NCBI GenBank assembly: GCA_900540475.1
Contig: UQGG01000021.1
Coordinates: forward strand, 1-64,000
Source of the DNA: an uncultured Robinsoniella sp.
GTDB lineage: Bacteria > Bacillota > Clostridia > Lachnospirales > Lachnospiraceae
Direction: 5' to 3'
Length of the DNA stretch: 64,000 bases
Shown here: piece after piece, positions 25,452 through 34,335 of the stretch
How the letters are laid out: the number at the start of each line of letters is the position of its first letter
Numbering within the stretch: position 1 is the first letter of the stretch
Translations under genes and position numbers: made by a program
Notes under the pieces: model-generated
Seen by the model: the letters and a program-made list of their open reading frames with translations, nothing else
What the model was told of the DNA's origin: nothing
Database searches by the model: none

Positions 25452-27341
25452 CTAGATATTAAGAGCACTTCTCTTTTCTTCTATGATTTTCTCTAAAGTA
25501 TCAGCGGATGATTTTGCATCCCCGTCAATAATTACCTGACCTCCTGTCAGTGCTTTCATGTCTTCTGTCAGTACTTTTGTTACCAGTGAACTGCCGGTTA
25601 CAAAAGGAGGTACGCCAAGGTGAAGTGGCAGTCCCAGTGCCAGACCAAAGCATCCGTCTGCAAGCGCCTGCTCTTCCAGCCACTGTGCTGCAGATAATAC
25701 CAGCGGAAGCTGAGGAATATCAATGCCGATTTCTTTCGCAAGCTCCGTTGCCACCATTTCCAGTCTTCCAATTGCAAGACATGGACCAAAGTTCAATACC
25801 GGAGGGATTCCAAGAGATTTACATACTTCTTTTAAGTTCGGTCCTGCAAGCTCTGCTGCTTCCGGTGTCATCAGTCCGCAGTTCTCGATACCGCCTGAAG
25901 AACAACCTGCACTGAGGACAATAATGTCTCTTTTAATCAGCTCTTTAGTAAGCTCTACCGTTAAAGTATCATGTCCGTAAGCAACACTGGAACATCCTAC
26001 AACGCCAGCCACACCTTTGATTTTTCCGGATACGATTAAGTCAATTAATGGCTTCCAGGAATCACCCAGGAATTTTTTCAGGGAAATTTCGCTGACGCCG
26101 GTTAATGTATTTTTATTTCCGTGTTCCGGAAGGAGATTCATTTCCACGCTGCCGCGGCGTGCAACGTATCCCGCAATAATTTCATCGATGATACGGTCTC
26201 CGTCTTCTACCCTGCTCTCAAATTTAAATGGAATCAGCTCTGCATTTCTCTTCTTCGCCACATCATCAATACAAATCTGCTTAATCTGAAGTTCTTCACA
26301 AATAGGTTCAATGCCAGGCAGGGTACAGTTGAATTCAGAAAGAACCGCATCAATTCCTCCGGTAGCCAGAATCGCTTCACTTGTATAGTTATTGCCCGCA
26401 TGACCATCAAAAATTTCCGTATAATGTGCACCACGAAGCTGAAGATCCTGGCCTACACAGGTACAGCCAACCAGTTTAAATCCTTTTGCGCCGACTGCTT
26501 TCGCTTTCGCCACTACGTCTTCCTCAATCAGACGGTCCTGGATATATGTAAACATGGAGTGCTGGTGTCCGGTAATCATAATATTAATATAATCCGTGTC
26601 AATTACGTTAAGTCCCACCGGTGCAAATCGAATCTCCGGTTCCCCTAACAGGATATCATTTAACAGATTTGTAAGCATCAGACCATATACACCGGTGGAA
26701 ACTCCCAGCTTCAGGCAGTGAACCAGCATATCCATGGGATCGGAATTTAAGTTCGTGGAACATTTTACTACACCTGAGAATACTTCTGACTTGGATCCGC
26801 CCGGCATAATTCCAAGTGCTTTCCATGCATCAAGACGTTTGCTGTAAGCCAGTTTCTCAATTAATTCCATCTGTACATATTCCGGCTTGTAGAGGTCAGC
26901 AAGCACAGCATCGGCAACGTTTACCGCCAGATCATAAACATCTTCACCTTCGATTTCAAGTACTTCAGCTAAATTACGAAGTGAGACTTCGGAACGGATC
27001 TTACCCTTTGCAAGTGCTGTATTCTTAAGGTTCAGCGCGGTATTTTCCACAACATGGATATAACATCCGCTTCCCGCAGCCACTGCCCTTAAGAAATTCC
27101 TGGTAACAATGGTATCCGCATCTGCCCCACAGATACCTCTTGGGGATTTGGGAGTAATTCTGCACGGTCCGTTGGCACAGAGACGACAACAGACGCCCTG
27201 CAGTCCAAAACCGCATTTTGTAGACTGGGATTCAACCCTGTGATGAGAAGTCTCCATAGGTAATGTCTTAATAAAAGCCTCCAAAGGTTTGTCTGCACTT
27301 TTGCAGGTGTTGCAGCTGAAACAGGAACTACAATTTGACAT
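25452..27341 (-). CDS. cooS: Anaerobic carbon monoxide dehydrogenase catalytic subunit, divergent
   Basis: 629 residues with ATG after AAGGAGGATATTTTC. D- and B-cluster cysteines are all present (C43, C51, C52, C55, C60, C71). Candidate C-cluster ligands are visible in GCTCVGQD, EFNCTLP, VVGCSSV, SAGCSSGG and FGPCLAIGR. Departures from characterised CODHs, as I remember them: TGHQHS instead of HGHxP, GCTC instead of a CC pair, FGPCLAI instead of GSCVDN, and one His (H96) where an HxxH proton relay is normal. An extra CxxCxxCxxC leader (C4-C13) opens the protein. The downstream CooF and oxidoreductase genes support CO/ferredoxin redox chemistry, but catalytic activity on CO is not certain. Confidence 0.85.
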   Translation of the reverse strand: MSNCSSCFSCNTCKSADKPLEAFIKTLPMETSHHRVESQSTKCGFGLQGVCCRLCANGPCRITPKSPRGICGADADTIVTRNFLRAVAAGSGCYIHVVENTALNLKNTALAKGKIRSEVSLRNLAEVLEIEGEDVYDLAVNVADAVLADLYKPEYVQMELIEKLAYSKRLDAWKALGIMPGGSKSEVFSGVVKCSTNLNSDPMDMLVHCLKLGVSTGVYGLMLTNLLNDILLGEPEIRFAPVGLNVIDTDYINIMITGHQHSMFTYIQDRLIEEDVVAKAKAVGAKGFKLVGCTCVGQDLQLRGAHYTEIFDGHAGNNYTSEAILATGGIDAVLSEFNCTLPGIEPICEELQIKQICIDDVAKKRNAELIPFKFESRVEDGDRIIDEIIAGYVARRGSVEMNLLPEHGNKNTLTGVSEISLKKFLGDSWKPLIDLIVSGKIKGVAGVVGCSSVAYGHDTLTVELTKELIKRDIIVLSAGCSSGGIENCGLMTPEAAELAGPNLKEVCKSLGIPPVLNFGPCLAIGRLEMVATELAKEIGIDIPQLPLVLSAAQWLEEQALADGCFGLALGLPLHLGVPPFVTGSSLVTKVLTEDMKALTGGQVIIDGDAKSSADTLEKIIEEKRSALNI

Positions 27342-27382
27342 GAAAATATCCTCCTTTAATGTATGCTTATAAATTCATTTGA

Positions 27383-27456
27383 TATCAATAACTGTTATTG
27401 ATACTATAACATGAAAGTTTCTATTTGTGAAGAGGGTATTGATAAATTTTTATCAA
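27383..27456 (-). promoter_or_regulatory. cooS promoter with two palindromic operator candidates
   Basis: Minus strand: -35 TTCACA, 17-base spacer, -10 TATAGT (27403-27408). A perfect palindrome with 9-base arms TATCAATAA / TTATTGATA (27383-27403) begins at the end of the -10 and covers the expected transcription start. A second palindrome, TTGATAAATTTTTATCAA (27439-27456), lies about 50 bases upstream of the start. Both contain TTGAT half-sites like those of the CRP/FNR family, though with different spacing. Regulator unknown. Confidence 0.6.
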
Positions 27457-27460
27457 ATTT

Positions 27461-28486
27461 TTAGAATGTCTTTTTCCTGCATGTGGTTTCCCGGACTACC
27501 AGTTTGGGAAGAGTAGTATAATACTGAACCTGCAGCAGCGGATGCCTGATTTTCTGGAGCAAAAGTTTCCCCGCCTGAATCCCCATGTCGTAAACGTCAA
27601 TATCCACTACCGTCATAGGCGGCTCGATCATATGTGATAAGGGGAAATCATCAAAGGAAATGACGGACATCTGCCCCGGTACCAGAACTTTTTGCTCATC
27701 CAGCGCCCTCATTACGCCGTAAGCAATCTTGTCATTTTCGCAGATAATCGCTTCGGGCTTCTCTGATGCATTTAATAGTTCAATCGTAAGCTGATAACCG
27801 CTTTCCTTGGTATAGGTTCCATGTTTGATAAAATGTTCCGGCACACCAAGTCCATTTTCCCGCATGGCTGAAGTAAAGCCCAGTAGCCTGTCTGTGGAGA
27901 TCTCATCTTCTTTTCTCCCGCCGACAAATGCAATTCTGGTATATCCATACTCAGCCAGATGGGCTGCCGCCATTTCTCCTGAGATACAGTTATTAATATC
28001 AATCCAGCACACTGAGCTTCGAAACCTGGGTTTTCCAATTAATATGTGGGGGAATGCTTCACTTACCAGTAATTCAGCCAGTTCCTTTGATGTGGCGGAA
28101 CCGTGAACCACAATTCCGTCCGCACGTTTTCTGGCTATGGCATCTTTTGCAATGGAAAGTGCCTCTTCTTTACTGTCTGCTCCTGTAAAGCTCATATTAT
28201 AGGATTTAGCCCCAAGTATCTTCTGCACCCCGCACATTATTTCAAACATGTGGGGATTGGAGAACGCAATGCCCTGCTCTAACTTTGTCAGGAATATGAT
28301 ATTGTTTGTTTTTTGCCTTGCAAAATTACTTGCCTGGGAATTTGGCTGGTAATGCAGTTTTTCCATGATCTCCTTCACGCGGACTTTTGTGGCATCCGAA
28401 ATCGTAGGAGCATCATTGATTACTTTGGACACCGTTGAAATAGAAACACCGGCCTCTCTTGCAACATCTTTTATTGTTATTTTCAT
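27461..28486 (-). CDS. LacI-family transcriptional regulator of the maltodextrin genes (MalR-like)
   Basis: 341 residues. I start it at the ATG at 28486, which has AGGAGGTGCATTT directly upstream; an upstream start at 28507 has none. The N-terminal helix-turn-helix reads TIKDVAREAGVSISTVSKV, and the rest is a periplasmic-binding-protein-like effector domain (SFTGADSKEEA, VVHGSA, VSVISFDDFPLS-type segments). It is divergent from the amylase gene. A CG-centred palindrome lies in its own promoter and a similar site lies before the binding-protein gene, so it probably represses the amylase, the importer and itself until maltodextrin is present. Confidence 0.88.
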   Translation of the reverse strand: MKITIKDVAREAGVSISTVSKVINDAPTISDATKVRVKEIMEKLHYQPNSQASNFARQKTNNIIFLTKLEQGIAFSNPHMFEIMCGVQKILGAKSYNMSFTGADSKEEALSIAKDAIARKRADGIVVHGSATSKELAELLVSEAFPHILIGKPRFRSSVCWIDINNCISGEMAAAHLAEYGYTRIAFVGGRKEDEISTDRLLGFTSAMRENGLGVPEHFIKHGTYTKESGYQLTIELLNASEKPEAIICENDKIAYGVMRALDEQKVLVPGQMSVISFDDFPLSHMIEPPMTVVDIDVYDMGIQAGKLLLQKIRHPLLQVQYYTTLPKLVVRETTCRKKTF

Positions 28487-28517
28487 AAATGCACCTCCTG
28501 TGCTCAATCTTATCTAT

Positions 28518-28594
28518 ATATTAAAGCGCTTTCCTAATTTATTCAATCATTTTACCTATTATCATATTGATCATTACAAAATATATAGTATAAT
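28518..28594. promoter_or_regulatory. Divergent promoters and LacI-type operator between regulator and amylase
   Basis: Minus strand: -35 TTGAAT (28541-28546), 17 bases, -10 TAATAT (28518-28523) drives the regulator; the palindrome AAAGCGCTTT (28523-28532) sits in its spacer. Plus strand: -35 TTGATC (28567-28572), 16 bases, -10 TATAAT (28589-28594) drives the amylase, 97 bases before its ATG. The position implies autoregulation. Confidence 0.65.
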
Positions 28595-28690
28595 TCCACA
28601 TATATATCATGATATGTAAGATTTTATTAAGCATTTTTTTATTTGCAGTTTCAAACCAGTAAATCGTTTTCCCATTTAAGGAGGAAGAGT

Positions 28691-30679
28691 ATGAAATTTA
28701 GTAAAATGAAAAAGCTGCCCCGTTACCTGTTTTGTTTCTTATGTATAATTTTGCTCTCGGTCACATTGCTGCCCGCGAATGTCTATGCCGCCACATCCCT
28801 CAGGGGTGAATCCATCTATCAGATTATGGTAGACCGTTTCTATGACGGCGACTCGGGAAATAATGCAGCCGGTGAAGCCTTTCGCTATACCGAAAACATC
28901 CAGGATGATTTCCGGTATATGCATGGCGGTGACTGGCAGGGTATTATAGACAAAATCCCCTACATAAAAGGGATGGGCTACACTGCTATTTGGATTTCTC
29001 CGGTTTCAGATCCACAGCTTTGGGGCGTGCCGGATGCATCCGGCAAACAGTGGCCGACCGCCTATCACGGCTACAATGTATTTGATCCCAACAGGGCAAG
29101 CCGGTATTTCGGTACGGAAGATCCGGATGCCAGTAAAGCAAAGCTGAAAGAACTGGTAGATCTCTGTCATCAGAATGATATCAAAGTAATTTTCGATATT
29201 GTGCCAAACCATGTGGGAGATTATCTTCAGGGAACCGGAAGCGATGCCCATTATCTTACCGATACCGGTTTAAAAGAGGGTACCCAGCTAAAACCCGCGG
29301 CTCCTTTTGACAACATAAGCTGGTACCACAATCTTGGGGATATTGATTTTTCAAAAGAACTGCCCCATACCCCGGAAAGTACGCAGATGCTGGAAGACCA
29401 TGATCTGGGAGGCCTGGATGATATCGACTATCACAACCCGGATACAAAAGCCGCTATGTTTGGTTCTATCAAAAACTGGTTTGATGAAACCGGAGCGGAT
29501 GCGGCACGTGTGGATGCGGCTAAATGTATGTATCCTTCTGATATTAACGAACTTCAGAACCTGTTAAATGTGGCCACTTTCGGTGAAAATTTTGATATGG
29601 ATGTAAATTTCATCAAGGACTGGGTTGGTGATAACGGAGAAACCGGCATGCTGGATTTCCCTCTGTTCCAGGCTATTGTCAATGACTTTGCAAAGGGACA
29701 GAACTTCAACAACACTTCCGAAATATCTCTGCAGTCCATCTTTGACCAGGATTATTTATACGGCACCCATGCAAATGACATGGTAACTTTTATTGATAAC
29801 CATGACAGAAACCGCTTCTTAACGGAAGCCGGAGGCGATATAAGCAAACTGCAAAATGCCCTGACCTTCCTGTTTACCGCCCGGGGTATTCCGGTCGTAT
29901 TCCAGGGAACGGAACAAAACCGCGGAAATGCAAACGGCCAGCTGATTGATGGCATTGCAGATACCTGGAACCGATGGTCCATGGTGACAAAAGACGCTGA
30001 CGGTAATGTAATCAATGATTATTTCAACACTGACACCGACACCTATCAGCTCATCTCCCGCTTAAACAGCCTGCGCAGCCAGTATCCGGCTCTTCAGGAC
30101 GGAACTCAGCGTGAAATGTGGACATCCACTCATTTCTATGCATTCTCCAGAAGAATAGACAGCGGCGAAAATGAAGGGCAGGAACTGATCTGTGCTTTTC
30201 GCAATGCAGAGGGCACAGAGACCGTCACGATGTCGGTCCGTGCTGAGAGCACCCTGGCACCAGGTACCGTGCTTGTGAACACGATGGATGAAAACGACCG
30301 CATAGCTGTCAGCAGTGATGGGAAAGTAACCATTACGTTAAACGGGAACCAGTCCAAAATTTACGCCCCGGATACAGCCCCTTCCCAGTTGTCAAAAGTT
30401 ACCTTTACCATACACAATGCAGCTACAGCCTGGGGTGAAAATATTTATATTACCGGCAATACCCCTGAACTGGGTAATTGGAATACGGATCTGGCAGCCG
30501 GTCCCGCAACCTGCCCCGACTATCCCACCTGGACTTTGACGGCTTATCTTCCTGTAGGGCAAACCATTGAGTTTAAAGCTATCCGTAAGGACAGCAATGG
30601 CAAGGTAACCTGGCAGAACGGAAACAATCACACTTATACGGTTCCTGCAAATGAGGGGAATGTAGAAATAAACTGGTAA
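28691..30679 (+). CDS. Secreted GH13 alpha-amylase / CGTase-like enzyme with C-terminal CBM20
   Basis: 662 residues from the ATG at 28691 (AAGGAGGAAGAGT upstream); an in-frame start at 28643 has no such site and would disrupt the signal peptide. Signal peptide ~1-35. The catalytic barrel begins ESIYQIMVDRFYDGD and has the conserved D275 nucleophile (AARVDAAK), E299 acid/base (FGENFD) and D372 (FIDNHDRN). After the beta-sandwich domain C comes a starch-binding CBM20 (~565-662: ENIYITGNTPELGNW). The domain layout matches bacterial amylases and cyclodextrin glucanotransferases; the exact product is not decidable. It feeds the MalEFG-like importer nearby. Confidence 0.9.
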   Translation: MKFSKMKKLPRYLFCFLCIILLSVTLLPANVYAATSLRGESIYQIMVDRFYDGDSGNNAAGEAFRYTENIQDDFRYMHGGDWQGIIDKIPYIKGMGYTAIWISPVSDPQLWGVPDASGKQWPTAYHGYNVFDPNRASRYFGTEDPDASKAKLKELVDLCHQNDIKVIFDIVPNHVGDYLQGTGSDAHYLTDTGLKEGTQLKPAAPFDNISWYHNLGDIDFSKELPHTPESTQMLEDHDLGGLDDIDYHNPDTKAAMFGSIKNWFDETGADAARVDAAKCMYPSDINELQNLLNVATFGENFDMDVNFIKDWVGDNGETGMLDFPLFQAIVNDFAKGQNFNNTSEISLQSIFDQDYLYGTHANDMVTFIDNHDRNRFLTEAGGDISKLQNALTFLFTARGIPVVFQGTEQNRGNANGQLIDGIADTWNRWSMVTKDADGNVINDYFNTDTDTYQLISRLNSLRSQYPALQDGTQREMWTSTHFYAFSRRIDSGENEGQELICAFRNAEGTETVTMSVRAESTLAPGTVLVNTMDENDRIAVSSDGKVTITLNGNQSKIYAPDTAPSQLSKVTFTIHNAATAWGENIYITGNTPELGNWNTDLAAGPATCPDYPTWTLTAYLPVGQTIEFKAIRKDSNGKVTWQNGNNHTYTVPANEGNVEINW

Positions 30680-30725
30680 TTAGAAAAACGGCTTGTTATT
30701 TGGGGTCAGGATTTTGATTTATAAA

Positions 30726-30750
30726 CGGCAGCGTGAATCCCACGCTGCCG
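30726..30750. terminator. Bidirectional terminator between amylase and GH13 gene
   Basis: Perfect 10-bp stem CGGCAGCGTG / CACGCTGCCG with a 5-base loop, flanked by A- and T-rich sequence on both sides. It serves the convergent amylase (+) and the maltodextrin operon (-). Confidence 0.85.
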
Positions 30751-30764
30751 TATTTATTACCTGA

Positions 30765-32543
30765 TTACTCAGAAGCTTCCTTTCGGTAATTAATCACAAA
30801 GCCGGAAGCCACAATGCTTTCCTCTGATATCCCTTCCCCGTACAGAACTGTGCTTTCTTCCTTCTCTTCCATACCGCATAAATCCATCCCACATAAATCT
30901 ACCCCAGTATTCATTCGAATCTCTATTACTTCATTTTCATCTCTTCGCTCAAGTATCAGCAGGTTCTTCTGGTTCTCCGGCACATATAGTCTTCCTTTCA
31001 TGCCGCTTTTAACAAACTTCTTTCTGATCTTCATGACTTCTTTTACAAAGGCAGCTGTCTCATTCCTCTCCTCCCACTTCATAGGACTTCTGTATGCAAA
31101 CTCCTTAATTCCTTCAATTCCTTTTTCATCCCCATAAAATAAACTTGGTATTCCGGGATAAAATGCCAATACCAGGAATGCCAGCTTCCATTTCTTAAGA
31201 TCACCGCTGCACAATGATAGGAAACGCGGCACATCATGGCTGTCAAGGAGATTCAGCTGGCAGTCAGATACATGATCCGGATAACGGTAATACATCTTTG
31301 CCATAGAAGAAGCAAAGGTTTCTCCATCCATCTTCCCCAATGCAAAAAAGTCGCGGCAAAGCCCCCGGAATTCATAATTCATAACAGAATCAAACATATC
31401 GCCTTTGAGCCAGACCCGGGCATTTTCCCATACTTCGCCAATCAGGACAATTTCCGGGTTTATTGCTCTTGCCGCCTGCCGAAAATGACGCCAGAACTCT
31501 TTCGATACCTCATTTGCTACATCCAGCCGCCACCCGTCTATATGATATTTTTCTATCCAATGACGGCTCACATCAGCAAAATACTGCTGCACTTCCTTAT
31601 TGGCTGTATTGAGCTTTGGCATTTTTTTCTCATAAGCAAAACAGGAGTAAGTCGGCAATTCTTCATCTTCCGGACGTACGACCGGAAATTCCAAATCATA
31701 AAACCAATCTTTATATACGGAGCTTTCCCCATGCTGCACTACATCCTCAAATGCAAAAAAATGCCAGCTACAGTGATTGAACACGCCATCTATTATCAAA
31801 TGCATATCACGTCTGTGCACTTCGTCTGCAAGACAGCCAAAATCTTCGTCCGTACCCAGGCAGGGATCTACATGATAGTAGTCCCAGATATCATATTTAT
31901 GGTATTCTCCTGCTGAAAAGATAGGATTCAGATAAATGCAGTTAAATCCCAGCTCCTGTATATAGTCCAGATTCATCAGAATGCCTTTTATGGTTCCCCC
32001 CAGTCTGCTCTTACTTCTGTTTCCGCTTTCCGTAATAATGTCATGACTTTGGATTTTCAAGTTTTCTTTTTCATTTGCAAAGCTGTCCGGGAAAATGTTA
32101 TAAACCACTGCGTTTTGAAACCATTCCGGGATCTGTTGTTCTTCCTGACGCAGCATATAGGGATATTGGTAATACTCACTGCGCCCTTCTACAATCTGCC
32201 CATGGATATCCAGATCGGCTAATTCCCTGGTAAAGCGGTCCCCGTAATAATAGGTCCACTCCATTTGCTTTTCCAGTTTAAAATAATAACAAACCCTTTC
32301 ATATGGGCTTTGAAATGTCACTTCATAATATTCATGAAGTGCATCCCTGAGAACTATTCTCATGGGCAGATATGCAAACTCCACCGGTGTATGCATGTCT
32401 GCCCGGTCCGCATAGTAAAGGGAACACCCGGTTAAGTCCCCCGCTTTTGCCCTCAGCCTGATTGTCAGGACATTCCCGCTTCTTACAAATGCGTATTCAG
32501 ACTGGGGTATATGTAAAATTGCACTTTTCTCCATTTGAAACAC
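30765..32543 (-). CDS. GH13 neopullulanase / maltogenic amylase-like glycoside hydrolase (cytoplasmic)
   Basis: 592 residues without signal peptide. The GTG start at 32543 abuts the stop of the upstream permease; an ATG three codons later is equally possible. Residues 1-125 resemble the N-terminal CBM34-type domain of neopullulanases. The catalytic barrel has D341 (GWRLDVANEV), E370 (LIGEVWENA) and D437 (LLDSHDVPR). Last gene of the malEFG-like operon, it would cut imported maltodextrins or cyclodextrins inside the cell. Confidence 0.88.
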   Translation of the reverse strand: MFQMEKSAILHIPQSEYAFVRSGNVLTIRLRAKAGDLTGCSLYYADRADMHTPVEFAYLPMRIVLRDALHEYYEVTFQSPYERVCYYFKLEKQMEWTYYYGDRFTRELADLDIHGQIVEGRSEYYQYPYMLRQEEQQIPEWFQNAVVYNIFPDSFANEKENLKIQSHDIITESGNRSKSRLGGTIKGILMNLDYIQELGFNCIYLNPIFSAGEYHKYDIWDYYHVDPCLGTDEDFGCLADEVHRRDMHLIIDGVFNHCSWHFFAFEDVVQHGESSVYKDWFYDLEFPVVRPEDEELPTYSCFAYEKKMPKLNTANKEVQQYFADVSRHWIEKYHIDGWRLDVANEVSKEFWRHFRQAARAINPEIVLIGEVWENARVWLKGDMFDSVMNYEFRGLCRDFFALGKMDGETFASSMAKMYYRYPDHVSDCQLNLLDSHDVPRFLSLCSGDLKKWKLAFLVLAFYPGIPSLFYGDEKGIEGIKEFAYRSPMKWEERNETAAFVKEVMKIRKKFVKSGMKGRLYVPENQKNLLILERRDENEVIEIRMNTGVDLCGMDLCGMEEKEESTVLYGEGISEESIVASGFVINYRKEASE

Positions 32544-33389
32544 CTAACCTTTCACACCTCCGGCTGTCAATCCGGATATCATATATTTTTGTATACAGAA
32601 GAAAACGACTAAAATTGGAATAGATACCAGAATCGCTGCTGCCGAAAACAAAGGCCAGCTTCTGCTGTAATCACTTGACTGCAGCTGATACAATCCGCCT
32701 GCAAGGGTATAATGATCCGCATTCATCATAAATGTGGTAGCAAAGAGATATTCATTCCACACAAAAATCAAAACCATTACCGCAGTCACAATTATAGCGG
32801 GTCTTGCCAATGGCAGTACAATCCGGTACAGTAACTGAAAATTACTGGCGCCATCAATCTTAGATGCCTCTTCAATCTCCACCGGTATGGTATCAAAGTA
32901 CCCTTTCATATTCCAGATAGCAAAAATGCACATGGATCCTGCATAGATGATGACAAGACCGATATTAGAATTCAGAAGATGGAACGTCTTAAACAGCCGG
33001 AAAATTGCAAACATGGAAAGAATCTGGGGAAAAGCATTCAACAGTAAAAGCAGCCGTAGGATCTGTTTTCTTCCTTTATAACGGAACCGGGAAAAGGAGT
33101 AGGATGCCGTTACCGCCGTTCCCATTGCGAAAATCATGGTTCCCACACTTAGTACAACCGAATTCTTCAGCCACAGTAAAAACGGCTCATTTACCAATAT
33201 AGAGCGATAGTTCTCCCAGGTAAACTCCTGAGGGATAAAAAACTGTCCCGAAGAAAGTGCCGATGAGCCATTGCTAAAGGAAAGAGACAGGGCATATAGA
33301 ATCGGAATAAGCCCGGTTAAGCACAAAACGATAAAAACCAGATTCAGGACGGTTAATCCAAGTAAATTTTTTATTTTACGTCTGCCCAT
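32544..33389 (-). CDS. Maltodextrin ABC transporter permease (MalG-like)
   Basis: 281 residues, six membrane segments and the ATPase-contact loop EIEEASKIDGASNFQLL (~185). The ATG shares one base with the stop codon of the MalF-like gene (TAATG). The gene after it encodes a maltodextrin-cutting enzyme, which supports the substrate call. No ATPase gene is present in the operon. Confidence 0.88.
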   Translation of the reverse strand: MGRRKIKNLLGLTVLNLVFIVLCLTGLIPILYALSLSFSNGSSALSSGQFFIPQEFTWENYRSILVNEPFLLWLKNSVVLSVGTMIFAMGTAVTASYSFSRFRYKGRKQILRLLLLLNAFPQILSMFAIFRLFKTFHLLNSNIGLVIIYAGSMCIFAIWNMKGYFDTIPVEIEEASKIDGASNFQLLYRIVLPLARPAIIVTAVMVLIFVWNEYLFATTFMMNADHYTLAGGLYQLQSSDYSRSWPLFSAAAILVSIPILVVFFCIQKYMISGLTAGGVKG

Positions 33390-34276
33390 TATAGTTCCTC
33401 CTTCAATCCACGATTTGTAAAAAATGAAAACAGTATGATAAATCCAAATATAATGATTGATACAGCGGAAGAAAGACCATAATTATTGGATACAAAAGCA
33501 TTTTCATGGGCATAAGTTATAATGGTATCCAGTGTTGCACCGGATAATGAGCCTTTTTGCTTGGTCAGCAGATAGATGATATCGAACTGCTTAAAGGTAG
33601 TAAAGGTGGTCATAATTACAGCAGGTGCCATAATTGGTTTTAACGCCGGAATCGTAATATAAATATTTCGTTTAAACGGCCCCGCACCGTCTAACTTTGC
33701 GCTTTCATAATAGCTCTGATCAATACTCTGCAGCGCCCCATCAATCATCATAATCATAAACGGCAGTGCCATCCACAGGTTCAGAACCATGCTCGACAAA
33801 AATGCCGGAACATTTTGGGAAAGGAATTCCACTTTTGGTATCCCCAGGGCTGCCAGTACCTTATTAAATAACCCGAACTCCGTATTAAACATCCCAACCC
33901 GCCATAAAAGGATGGAAACATATGCCGGCATTGCCCAGGGGAACATCAAAAGCGTTTTATAGAATCTGCTTAACTTTAAGCCCTTCACATTTAATCCCAG
34001 GGCGATCAGATAAGCCACGCCAACCTGTATGACCATATTCAGGACAGTCCAGATTATAGTAGTGAAAAGAGCAGACAGAAATCCGGAATCAATTTTCAGC
34101 AATGCCCGCTCATAATTTTTTAAGCCTATAAATTTAAAATCAAACCAATGATACAGATTCATATTGGTGAGGGATATATAACCGGTATATAAGATTGGAA
34201 AGATGACAATGGCTCCGATTAAGATTACTGCCGGAGTACAGTACAGCCACGGCAGTAATTTTCTTTTTTTATTCAT
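33389..34276 (-). CDS. Maltodextrin ABC transporter permease (MalF-like)
   Basis: 295 residues from the ATG at 34276, which follows AAGGAGTCAGAG; the longer reading from 34321 lacks a ribosome site. Hydrophobic segments include LPWLYCTPAVILIGAIVIFP at the N-terminus, and the coupling loop reads YYESAKLDGAGPFKRN (~205). Located between the binding protein and the MalG-like permease. Confidence 0.88.
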   Translation of the reverse strand: MNKKRKLLPWLYCTPAVILIGAIVIFPILYTGYISLTNMNLYHWFDFKFIGLKNYERALLKIDSGFLSALFTTIIWTVLNMVIQVGVAYLIALGLNVKGLKLSRFYKTLLMFPWAMPAYVSILLWRVGMFNTEFGLFNKVLAALGIPKVEFLSQNVPAFLSSMVLNLWMALPFMIMMIDGALQSIDQSYYESAKLDGAGPFKRNIYITIPALKPIMAPAVIMTTFTTFKQFDIIYLLTKQKGSLSGATLDTIITYAHENAFVSNNYGLSSAVSIIIFGFIILFSFFTNRGLKEEL

Positions 34277-34335
34277 CTCTGACTCCTTTTTTAGAACATG
34301 TTTGAAGAGAGTGGACATCACTGCCCACTCTGCAT

